DNA from: Polytrichum commune
Taxonomy: Eukaryota; Streptophyta; Polytrichopsida; Polytrichales; Polytrichaceae
Length of the DNA: 64,000 bases
NCBI GenBank assembly: GCA_950295325.1
Contig: OX485806.1
Coordinates: 57,655,169 to 57,719,168, forward strand
Direction: 5' to 3'
The translations under genes were made by a program, and so were the position numbers. The notes beneath the pieces are model-generated. The model made no database searches. It was not told the origin of the DNA and worked only from the letters and a program-made list of their open reading frames with translations. Below, piece after piece: positions 46,346-55,842 of this stretch; position 1 is the first letter of the stretch, and every line of letters begins with the position of its first letter.

Positions 46346-46863
46346 CCCTCAGCCTCATTGGGTGTAGCCCGTTTGCTAACGAGTTTACACAAACATCATT
46401 CCCACCAAAATTAGATTTTTATTGCTTTCCATTTCTATTGGTGGTCACATGCATATTAGTATTGGTATCCAATTTCATATAATATTGGGTTTTTTATGAA
46501 ACATCCAGCACTTCATATTCCTTATTTTTGAATGATGGTTTCCATCCATGTCAACTCGATTTCATCCATCCATCTTGAATTATCTTAAGATTTTGATTAT
46601 GTTACTAAGTGTTTTGTTGGTAGGTTATGGTTGTGAAGTTTCCACATTTCTACCTTATGTGAGGTTTGGCATTATTTTGATTCCTTGATATATTTGGTTT
46701 TCTTTCATTCTTAACTTTCGATGGTTTTGTTTTAGATGTTGATGAGTTAAATGTTTTTAATTGTGTAATTGTAGTACATTTCATCATTTCTCTTGTCTTC
46801 CTAAATTGGTATTGCTATGGGTAAATCTTTTGTTTGGTTTCCTTCTCTTTACCTAAATTGTAT
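46346..46863. other. Spacer, nothing recognised
   Basis: No gene or repeat pairing found. Confidence 0.4.
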
Positions 46864-46871
46864 TTCTAGTC

Positions 46872-48122
46872 CTCGGGGGGGACACTTAGGAAAATTAGTA
46901 AACATGGTGCGTTAAAATATAGGGTGTGTTTTATTCATGAGCAATAAAATTTAGAAAATTATTGGATATAACGATGGACTATTTAAATTGAAAATCCATA
47001 TTATAAATAATATTGGGGTATACTAAGTATTGAAATTTATTTAGATTTTAGATATTATATAGCATAGGGATTTTGATAGAATGAAAAATAATATTACAGG
47101 GGATGTTGGATGTCAAATGGATGGCAGACTTACTGTGACTTGCATTTTTGTAACTAGCGGGTTAGGGTTTGAAGGTTCTTCCTGGGTGCTTTGTCTTGTG
47201 CCTCCTCTTTCTTGTTTTTGCGCTTCTCACTTTGAGTTTACGGTAACGTTGTTATGCTCGGTTTGTAAAAGACAGTGGTTGGTTTTGTGAGGGTGCTTGT
47301 TGCATTTTGTGAGGGCGTTTGTTGCATTTCGTAAGGGCGCTTGTGGTATAGGGTTTGGGGTCATTCTGTAAGGGCACTTGCGGCATTTTTTGAGGACGCT
47401 TGTGCCATCGCTTGTGCTTGCGCAACTCTGAGACATCCTTGAAGATCCATGGTCGTATTTGTTCATGACACGAGATGAAGCACGTGATAATGCCGGCCTC
47501 ATGTTTTGCTCACTCCCACTGACCGTCTCGCTAACTAAACCTGCCTAATTGTCCTTGATGTTGAGGTTGTGTAGTTTGTTTCTGAAGTTCTTCCTTCCAT
47601 TTGTGTGCAACAGACTAAAGTGTTGATTTTGGAAAACAACATTGTTGTTTAGACTTTGTTTTCTCAACAATAGATTGCAGCCAACTTCGTTCACCCTATG
47701 GACCCTAAAGTTCTAAATTTGTTGGTCTGCTTGTGACTGCAGTGCACAGACTTGTGATTCTAAACACAAACATTGTTGTAGTTCATGCTAGTAATTCAAG
47801 TTCATAGTTCATTGATTCTCATGGTGGTGATGCTTGTTCATGCTAGTTCTCATTGCATGTCAAATGAATTTTGTAATGAACATAGGCAATCCTTAAACAC
47901 AAATTAGGGTGAGCTAATTTTTTATAATGAACATAGGGTTCAAAAAAAACTTTTGTGAGTTATAACTATAGTAAGACATCATAATAATACACCATATTAG
48001 GGAATTATATAATTAAACGGTGTGTTCAAATCTAACATCTAGACATAATACCCCTACATTAAATACCCCTTTAACGCACGTGGTCACACAAAGTATAGTG
48101 AAGTGTCCCCCCCCCCCCCGAG
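46872..48122. mobile_element. 1.25-kb poly-G/poly-C-ended element, same family as 30365-30716
   Basis: Starts CTCGGGGGGGACACTT and ends in its inverse AAGTGTCCCC...CGAG. Further in, both ends share TGCGTTAAA. Flanks TTCTAGTC (46864-46871) and TTCCAATC (48123-48130) are 8 bp and differ by two transitions, consistent with an old target duplication. No transposase recognised. Confidence 0.8.
47287..47406 (+). repeat. 22-bp tandem repeats inside the poly-G element
   Basis: GTGAGGGTGCTTGTTGCATTTT and variants repeat about five times; one unit is expanded. Frames over it are not genes. Confidence 0.8.
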
Positions 48123-48130
48123 TTCCAATC

Positions 48131-49539
48131 ATTATGGCCAATTTGAAATCCTAGATCATTTTATCGTTTCTCGTTTGATGAATTTTCTATTCATCGGAGT
48201 ATCCTTTACTCAATATTTGGTACCTACCTCAAATCCTACATGTGTAACTTCCGCATAAGTGATTTGATCCTACATGTGGCTTGATAAAATTCCCTTGATA
48301 TGTTAGCATGTCCCTTTATCCTTTTTGATGAGATTTCTCGCGGCATTCTTTGGTATGAATGGTATAATTATAGGCTAAATTCCTTTTATATGCCATTTTG
48401 GGAAATACACCTGCAAGGCCTTTTGATTGCACACTTTGTTACCTTTGGGTACCCATTTTGGAAGTTATATACTTGAGTGTAGTTTCCCCTTTATAATGCG
48501 GAAGGGTATTTCTTTCAACTTTGTGTGGTAACACATGTCCAACAACTTTGAGCGTTTTTGTAAGCCATGAGTAATTTTTTTAATTTCCTAAGTTCTTCTG
48601 AGAATCCCCTCCGGAAATTATTTGAAGTCACCTAAGTATATTGATTCCCGAGCTAAATGATTTGGTTGACCAATTCCTAAGTTGATTGGATCCACAGTTT
48701 ACTACCTTGTAAGAGTCCCTTTTTGAGCTCCTAAATGTAATTCTTGATTCCTTAAGTACAAGTCTAATGCCCTAAGTAATGAGTCATAAGTAAAGTGCCT
48801 TGATTGGCAAGTAAATTCATTACACCCAAAGGTGGCCATCTGAAGATAACATTTTTTCCAAATTAACCTTGAGACATTTCATGTAAATTTTTGCAGGGCC
48901 AAATGAAGTGCTTTAGGGGCTTCAAGTTCCCCTTTTAAATATTCTTTAAAATCTAATTTAAACCTTAATTACCCATAATTCCCGATTACACTAAAAATAG
49001 CCTAAAATGTTGATGTTGTCTAATTTTAATAACTAAATCTACCAAAATAAAAAATAGTGTCCAACCGTACCCATTATCTAGTTTTTGTAGCTAATTAAAC
49101 GGTTTCAGTGGTTTCAAATTCCTTTTAAGTCCCCCCCTTGACCCTCGAGTCTTAAGTCCAAGGTCTTTAATTGATTTCCAAGTCTAAGGGACTTCAACCA
49201 TATCCTACGCCTAAGGATATCGCCGCTCCTGAGACTCGGGTCTTCTCCGTTTCCCCCCAATACTCGGGAGTTTTGATGCTCCAGATACTAGGGTTTTCCC
49301 GGTTCTTCCCCAAGACTTGGGATCTTCACTGCTCTAGAAGGAAATGCAACAATATGAAGAAGGAGAGTTGCCTCTCTTTCTAGCCACAGTTTTTTTCTCG
49401 CCGTAGGCTATCTTGTCGCAACTTCCTAATTGTCGAAAACTCCTGATTTTTATAGACTCTTGACCTTTGCCCCTTGGATGCCCCTACAAACTAAAGTCAT
49501 AGGAAAAAAAATGGGAGTGTGAAGATGCTAGGGGATTTT
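48131..49539. other. AT-rich spacer with degenerate short repeats
   Basis: CCTAAGTA/CTAAGT words recur at 48580-48800. No gene or element edge identified. Confidence 0.4.
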
Positions 49540-49995
49540 AGCCCTAGTGGCTAAGGGAAAATGTCTACTTGGCCCCAACCCTTGGAAGAAAAACACAAGG
49601 TTTCTTGATGGCGGGGTAAGGGCCCTGCACAATGTCCTAGAGGCTTATATGGATGAGGCGGCATGGCCGGCCAAACCCACTCGAGGCCAAACAATACGGC
49701 CTTCATAGGCGTTGGCCCAACGTGGGAGCATAGTTGCGGGTTGTTGCGATGTTGCTTTAGCAACGCAATGATCAACTTACGATTGGATTTTCATGGATGG
49801 ATGTCCACATCTAACCATCCGTTATCGATTAGGAAAAGAGTCCCAAATGCAAGTGCATCGAGGTTGGTCCCCCACCTATGAGCTAAAAAGGACTGCGGTA
49901 TTGGGGGCTAATCATTTGCATGGTGGAATGTGAAGGGTTAGTGCTCGTGACCTTTGCTAGAATTGAAAAATGGTCAAGATAGTTAAGGAGCGCTA
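49540..49995 (+). repeat. Dispersed repeat R1, second-half copy
   Basis: Aligns with 34725-35200 over nearly its full length (AAAATGTCTACTTGGCCCCAA, GTCCTAGAGGCTTATATGG, GTTGGCCCAACGTGGG, CATCTAACCAT). Confidence 0.82.
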
Positions 49996-50039
49996 CCCCG
50001 GACCTTATAGTTCAACCATCCATTCTACTTTGTTTTTTT

Positions 50040-50145
50040 AGGACTCGCCCATTAATCAAAAACCGATTCTTAGATATGGACTTCCATCAATGGAAGTCCA
50101 ATCTTATGTTGATCATCGCGTTGCCGGAGCAACACTACAACAACC
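50040..50145 (-). repeat. R1 fragment, inverted, next to the previous copy
   Basis: Reverse complement reads GTTGCTCCGGCAACGCGATG and ATCAACATAAGATTGGACTT, matching 49751-49800. With 49740-49830 it makes an inverted pair with a loop of about 200 bases. Confidence 0.7.
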
Positions 50146-50430
50146 CGAACCAAATTGTATGCAAACAACTATTGCATGAAAACTAACCTCCACATAATTC
50201 TCCTAATTTTATCTATCTCATAATTATCTTAATACAAGAAAATTGCTTGGTAATTGATAATTTGAAAGAACCCTATGATCAAATCATTTCAATTAGAAGT
50301 GTATTACTATTGTACGATATAAGCGGCTATCACTAACTATCAATGAACTCTATATACCTTACAATATCTAAGAGGTTAATGAATCATAACTTGAATGTTT
50401 TTGGAATATAATACGGGAAGTTATGAACAA
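50146..50430. other. AT-rich spacer
   Basis: Nothing recognised. Confidence 0.35.
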
Positions 50431-51434
50431 GGAATGAAGTGTGATGAGTTATTTATTCACTTTGATTTGACTACATGATGATATTATTTTCATCATTGTT
50501 CGGTTATGTTATGACTATGCTAAAATAAAATAAATCATATATATATGCTAAAAATAAAATATGATTGGGATATATTATTAATGTCCTAAAAATACACTAC
50601 ATATGAAATAATGGCGAATCCATAATGGTTGTGAGATTGACAATTCAAGATATAGAATAAAGGAATTTTATTGGAAAGAAACACAAAACAATTACTTGGT
50701 TGTTTGAAGAAGGACACTTGGACATTCGTAGGAGGTTATTTAGTTATATTGAAGACGGTCACTTGGCCACTTGAGGAAGATTATTTGAATACTTGAAGAA
50801 AACTACATGTGACTTGGATACTTGTCACTTGAAGAAAAAATTACTTGTTATTCGGTACTCGATGACTTGAAGAAACTTACGACCATTTGGATACTCGAAG
50901 AAATATCATTAAGAGGTTGTATTATGAATATACTGTAATTTATATCATTGACAAACCAAAGGACACACGAGGATAAGAGGATTATTATAAGAGGAATGAC
51001 TAAGTTGAATTAATAACTCAAGGATGCGTCCTCAAAAGTTGATAAGAAAATAGAAGATTAGTAGAGGCATTGCTACACATGTGAAAGAAAAATCTTCTTT
51101 ACATGGAAGAGAGTATCTAACAACAACTTCATTATTGTTAAAATACTATCCACACATGTTTCAACGGAAAGAAATTCCGGTAATGGAAACTGACAATTAA
51201 GTGACTAAAGATAAGATTTGCAATAGTGGAAGTTTTTTTGGAACGAAAGGTAACTTGGCTTTATTGAAGACGGTTACTTGGCTACTTACCGAATGTAAAA
51301 GAGATGACAACCGCAAGATGATAATAACGCAGGACAAGGAAATTAGGTAGTTAGGTCGTCATAATCCGGACGATGCTCTAAGTCACTACGATATGGTCAA
51401 CTCTAGGAACAAATGGAGGTAGTTGAGCTCTACA
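50431..51434 (+). repeat. Candidate 5' LTR of a gypsy-like element
   Basis: Purine-rich on the plus strand with recurring CACTTG, ACTTGGCCACTTGAGG and ATACTTGAAGAA words. It ends TCTACA four bases before a primer-binding-site-like sequence. The 5' edge is not resolved and a 3' LTR has not been paired. Confidence 0.4.
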
Positions 51435-51437
51435 TTT

Positions 51438-51455
51438 TGGCGACCATGCTAGGGA
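51438..51455 (+). promoter_or_regulatory. tRNA primer-binding-site-like sequence
   Basis: TGGCGACCATGCTAGGGA resembles the TGGCG(A/C)C...GC..GGGGA primer-binding sites (tRNA-Arg or tRNA-Asp type) of plant Ty3/gypsy elements, correctly placed between a possible LTR end and a gag-like ORF. Confidence 0.55.
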
Positions 51456-51520
51456 TTTCAAAGTGACTAAGAGAAAAAAAAAATATTATGGTGATTAGAG
51501 AATGAAGAGAAGTTTCAACC

Positions 51521-52480
51521 ATGAGTGAACAAACTAGGCGCAACGCTAAAGAAACTTACTTACAATTTGAACAAGAGATTGAAAGAGAAGAGAAAGAAAT
51601 CACATTAAATCCGTTATGGCCGTGGGAACATTCGGCATATAGCAATGACAACAACAAATATCATCGAACATGGGCAAGTGCAAGCAAGTTCCAGACTCTA
51701 ATGAAAAATATGAATACAATATATGGTGAACAAACTCGGAAATAATTTGAAGAGAAGAAGTTTAGTTTTACTTATAGATCGGAATTTGAACAAAGATTAA
51801 AAGAGCTACCGGAAGGGTTACAATCAATTATAATTGTTGAAGAGTGGAATGAAGGAAAATACACCTTGTGGGAGTGCATGCTCGGAATGACAAAACAAAC
51901 CAGATACCACTACAACCAAAAAGGATTCCTTTACGACCTATACAATGAAAAAATCATGATTCCTATGTATGAAGGGAGTGATGGAGATTAGTCTAGAATG
52001 ACCGTGGATGGAATACTCCGGATAACAAATAGAGAAACAATAGATGGAAAATGTTTTATAGGATCGAGGAATATATCTTGGCAAGATCAAGAGATCCAAT
52101 GGACGATTGAAGAGTTGAACTTGAAAAGTTTATTTGTACAAGATTTTGAAGACGAGACCGTGATCACCAAGAGGGCAGATCATTAGCCGTGGGAATTTCC
52201 TAAGTATGACAAAGAAACTCACACCGAGAGAACATGACGAAGCACCTATAGATTTTTTGAATTGATGGTGTCTATGAACAAAGTATACAAAGGAAGAACG
52301 TGGCAACAATTCAAAGAGAAAACCATAGGATTTAGATATAGATTGGAATTGGAGAAGAGAATTTTTAAGTTAACGGAAGAACTACAAATCAAGATTGTTT
52401 CAAAACTTTGGAATAACGGACGAAATGGAATGGGGTTTTTTTTTATCAAAGAGCCACTCAACATCAAGGATTTCAGATAG
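51521..52480 (+). pseudogene. Gag-like ORF with internal duplication, nonsense-scarred
   Basis: One unbroken reading frame of about 320 codons from ATG 51521 to TAG 52478 has only four internal stops (51743 TAA, 51989 TAG, 52184 TAG, about 52235 TGA) and no frameshift. The protein is charged and aromatic. Two segments resemble each other: YGEQTRK.FEEKKFSFTYRS with FEQRLKELPEGLQ, and YKGRTWQQFKEKTIGFRYRL with LEKRIFKLTEELQ. The position after a primer-binding site suggests gag of a gypsy-like element. I do not recognise the family; there is no zinc knuckle before the LINE junction. Confidence 0.5.
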
Positions 52481-53124
52481 ATAGATAGAAACTCCGGTCC
52501 CTAATTAAAGGGGCCGGCGTGAATGAAGTGTCCGTTCGTACTGTCAAATGACCCGATGCCTACCAGACAAGGGGAAATTTGGGCAATACTACTCTCCCCT
52601 TCCGGGGATGGATACTATAGTAACCGGAAAACAAAATAGAGGTAACCCTCCTTAGTTGTTTGGCACGTAGTTGCGTCAATGTTATAGTATAAGCTGTAAT
52701 TTGTTGTGTTTGGTGGACGCCAAATCATGTTTCCTTGGTTGGTTGAGGGAGGATGTTTAACTACATGTAGACGGTCCGGGTTCGATTCCCGTTGAGTCTG
52801 TCTGAGTGTTTAGTGTGTTATTCATGACTTGGTGCTGCTAGTGATTTAAGGCAGGAAAATTATACCAACCAGCCGGTTCCTACCCGTCTTCCTGAGCTAT
52901 TGGAGTTTATATTGTTCAATCAATAAAGGACTACTTTATGATCCTTTTCTTATTCTTTTTATTTTGTTTGTTTGTTTGTTCCTTTATTATTCTGTTGGTA
53001 TTGCTTGGTTATTTTCAATTCGTCTTTTATGTAGAAGGATTGAACTAGCATATTGTATGGCAATGATGTTTATTTCGGGTACCTTATGATGATTTATATA
53101 TATATAAATTATTATTATTATTAT
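52475..53124 (-). other. LINE copy 2 3' UTR and (TATC)n tail
   Basis: Conserved block 52494-52645 (GGCGTGAATGAAGTGTCCGTTCG) matches copy 1 at 431-453. It is about 345 bases longer than copy 1 because of the SINE-like insert and a local duplication. Confidence 0.7.
52711..52984 (+). mobile_element. tRNA-derived SINE-like unit
   Basis: A box-like TGGTTGGTTGAGGG at 52736-52749 and a perfect B box GGTTCGATTCC at 52779-52789 have tRNA spacing, with GTCCGGGTTCGATTCCC resembling a T-arm. A non-tRNA body follows and a TTTG/T-rich tail (GTTTGTTTGTTTGTT) at 52963-52980. Copy 1 lacks this stretch, so it is an insertion in copy 2. Exact ends and target duplication not found. Confidence 0.55.
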
Positions 53125-53215
53125 TGTTATTCTGTTGGTATTGCTTGGTTATTTTCAATACGTCTTTTATGTAGAAGGATTGAACTGGCATATTGTATGG
53201 CGATGGTGTTTATTT
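52985..53215 (+). repeat. About 90-bp direct duplication in LINE 3' end
   Basis: 52985-53078 and 53125-53215 share TTCTGTTGGTATTGCTTGG through TGTTTATTTC with about five differences; an AT-rich spacer (TATA, ATT repeats) separates them. Confidence 0.85.
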
Positions 53216-54080
53216 CTTTGAATGTATGGTTTATAGAATTTTGAGGTAGTTTAAGTGTTTGTTCAAGTTGTTTCATTGACGGGGTGTGCGTGGTTCCTCT
53301 AGCTCCAGCCAAGATGACTATAAGTGGGTCTACTTTCCAGCCTTGTTGAGTGATGTCATTAATTAGTGGTTGATATTTTTGAATTTTATTGTCAATTGTA
53401 TCTTGTGAGAATCTATCATTTGTGTATGTGAATTCAATAAATTGTACCGTGAGGTTGTTTGTTGGGTGTGGTGGTGGGGTGCTTTGGTGTGGAAGTTCTT
53501 TGATACACAGGAGGTCGGGATTAAATCGTGCGTTGCAGTGGCATCTTTGTTGTTCACATGTACATGGTAGGAGCCATGTGGGGATTGTATTCTCTTGTGG
53601 GTTGTTGTCGAATGTCCCTGCATTCATGAGAATGTAGCATCTTGATTTTTGCGATGATAGGATTAGTTTTCTTAGTTCCCATACTGCTCTGTTATGCCTT
53701 TTGGTTCTTAGGGCATGTATATGGTGTTAATTGCATTTTAGCAGTACATGTAGCCATGTATCTGCATCAGAGGAATTACAGATTGGGCATGTGATAGATG
53801 AGAATCTTTCTATGCCAAAAAATAGTTGTTTTCAGGCATTACCCATGTATTGTCTAGTTCGGAATTTTAGTATGCATGTTTTTTATGAGTATGATATTAC
53901 AGGGTTAGACCAGAAATTGTTAGATATTTCATTTTCAATGTCAGGGTTCATTGTCCATTTGCTAATGTTGGGGAATTGTTCTGACATGATTTTTAGGTTG
54001 TTAACTCGGTCATGTTTAGTTATGTATGTTTCGAGGCATCTGACAGGGCCTTTGTCAGGTCGCTTGTTGGGTCCCGGCTA
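53127..54080 (-). pseudogene. LINE ORF2 C-terminus with Cys/His knuckle (copy 2)
   Basis: The frame 53127-53627 gives NNLTVQFIEFTYTNDRFSQD and GWKVDPLIVILAGARGTTHT. Upstream, in a frame with several stops, CPICNSSDADTWLHVLLKC and TKRHNRAVWELRKLI show the same knuckle as copy 1. The last codons overlap the 90-bp duplication. Nucleic-acid binding is the presumed role. Confidence 0.8.
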
Positions 54081-54309
54081 GATATCTTTTTGGAAGTAGT
54101 ATGGTGTGGTGTGTGCAAATTCGTATGATTTGGCAACGAATCTGTATTTATTTTTGGCGCCGTGTTTTGCTAATTGGTCTGCTTGCTCATTCCCATCAAT
54201 GTTTGTGTGTGTTTTTACCTTATATATCGTAGTAGGTTGCATTTGGCTTTTTAGTATTTCTACCATAGATGTTAATATTTCTATAATATTTTTATTTACT
54301 GGAGTATTG
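54078..54309 (-). pseudogene. LINE RNase H remnant lacking its catalytic core (copy 2)
   Basis: The minus frame runs PPTPRNTPVNKN straight into IIEILTSMVEILKSQMQPTT and IYKVKTHTNIDGNEQADQLA. In copy 1 the segment between the two contains IDGSF, RAEL and FTDS. Here about 130 residues are missing without loss of frame, removing three of four catalytic acids. Confidence 0.8.
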
Positions 54310-55140
54310 CGAGGTGTGGGGGGAGCTTTTTGTATGTGGTATTGTGCTATTTGTATATTTGCGATTATTGTTTTAATTGTGTCTATTTGGTCGGGTGTGC
54401 CAATGTTGTGGTTTTGGTGGTGGATACAAAAGATGTGTAATGCTAATGGTTCTATTCGAGGTTTGTTTATGTTTTGGGGGGTTGTTGGTTCGTCATATGT
54501 AATGGTGTCCGCATTAAAATGGGTTAATACATGTGTGTCCGGAAATGGTCCGGTGTGTGGTGAGTAGTTTTGGTACCAATTAATGTCTGGTGTGACTAGT
54601 AGTGAGATGTTGTTTGGATCGTTTTTGGCTGCTAGTCTTGCCCAGTGTATTGCTTGTTGGGTTGTTTCTTCATTGTGTGGATGGGCATACCCCATTCCCT
54701 TCCATTTATATTGGAAGGCAGTGCCTAGTGAACCAAAGACTTTGTCTCTTGCAAATGGGGAGTAAAATTTGGTAATATGTGTAGAACATGTTACTGGTGT
54801 GTTATATTGAATGTTTCGGTGATGGAATCAAGGAGATTTTTTGGGAGAGTGTGTTGTGATGTTTTTAATGGGTCCTTTTTCGATTTTTTAGAGTTATATC
54901 TTTGGTAGAGCCATACTACTTCTGTTTCAAATGATTGTGGGGGAGGTACTAGTCTGTGTGTGTTGTATTGTTGCCATAGCCATTTTAGTCTTGTGGTTGG
55001 GATGGTAGTGAGGTGTCTTCCGGTGTCTTCGTATATATGTGTTAATTCGTTTTGTGTGTGTATCGTGCTTTCTACAGTGGCAATGTCTTTTTTCTGGGTT
55101 GCATTCTATTACTGATATTTGGATATGTGGTATTATCGTA
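54310..55140 (-). pseudogene. Methyltransferase-like retroelement domain of LINE ORF2 (copy 2)
   Basis: Minus strand reads TRLKWLWQQYNTHRL, PPPQSFETEVVWLYQRYNSK, TLPKNLLDSITETFNITH, then ITKFYSPFARDKVFGSLGTA, FQYKWKGMGYAHPHNEETTQ, QAIHWARLAAKNDPNNISLL and VTPDINWYQ. I recall a conserved domain of this kind (R-D-x-x-F-G...W-x-G...A-x-P...A-(I/V)-x-W-A-x-x-(S/A)-A) in retroelement proteins of algae and non-flowering plants, related at fold level to N6-adenine methyltransferases of the PCIF1 type. The usual N/D-P-P-(F/Y/W) catalytic motif is not evident (VTPDIN), so it may be a non-catalytic derivative. It lies between RT and RNase H. One stop sits near 54797. Confidence 0.5.
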
Positions 55141-55842
55141 GGTGGTGGTATAAATCTTGGATCTTTGGTTTGTATGGGGGCTAAGTGTGTTTGTACGATG
55201 TTTTTATAGTAGTTGTGTTGATGTCTTGTGTAGTATTCTTTTAGTAATTAATTTGATGTTGTGTACGATTATTGGAGGTTGGTTTAGTGGGAAGAGTTCG
55301 CATTGTAGTAGCCATTTGTTATATGTGGTGTTGTTTTGGAGTGACCATTGGCATAGGTATGTGTTGAATTTTTTTGTTATTTTATATTTATCTTTGGTTT
55401 TGTTTGATTTGTGGTTCAGTATAATGTGGATGGGGAATTTGAGTGGGTTATTTTTTATATTGGGGGGTGGATTAGGTTGCTAGGGTTGTTGTGGTAGTGG
55501 TAGGTGTAAGGGGTTTTCTTGCATTCTGGGTGTTAGTTCTCTATTTTCTTATATATATCTTGTTTTTAGTGTACGGGCTTGTGGGTGTCTGTTACATGGG
55601 TTTGGGCAGTTTTGGTTGCAGCTTTCTTGGTAAAAGAGTTGTACTGCTATGCGTAGTGTAATTTTTTTGAGTTTTGTCGATGTTTTATAGTATATTTGGA
55701 AGTCTTTTGGGGTCATTAAGTGTGTGTCATTGGGGAGGGAGATGTGTTTTACTTTATGTATGTTCTGAGTTAGGAGTTTATGAAGTAGTTTTAGGGATAT
55801 CTCGGGGTTTAGTTGTGGTAGTTCGGCTGTGGCTTGTGTTGT
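55141..55842 (-). pseudogene. Degenerate LINE ORF2 segment after RT
   Basis: Multiple frameshifts. Recognisable only as A/C-rich LINE coding strand (PRFIPPPTIIPHIQISVIEC near 55100-55190). No domain assigned. Confidence 0.45.

Noticed and set aside
51521-52480. Endogenous pararetrovirus capsid or movement protein
   Set aside because: No matching motif or zinc knuckle seen; context (LTR-like region and PBS) fits a retrotransposon gag better. No viral claim is made.
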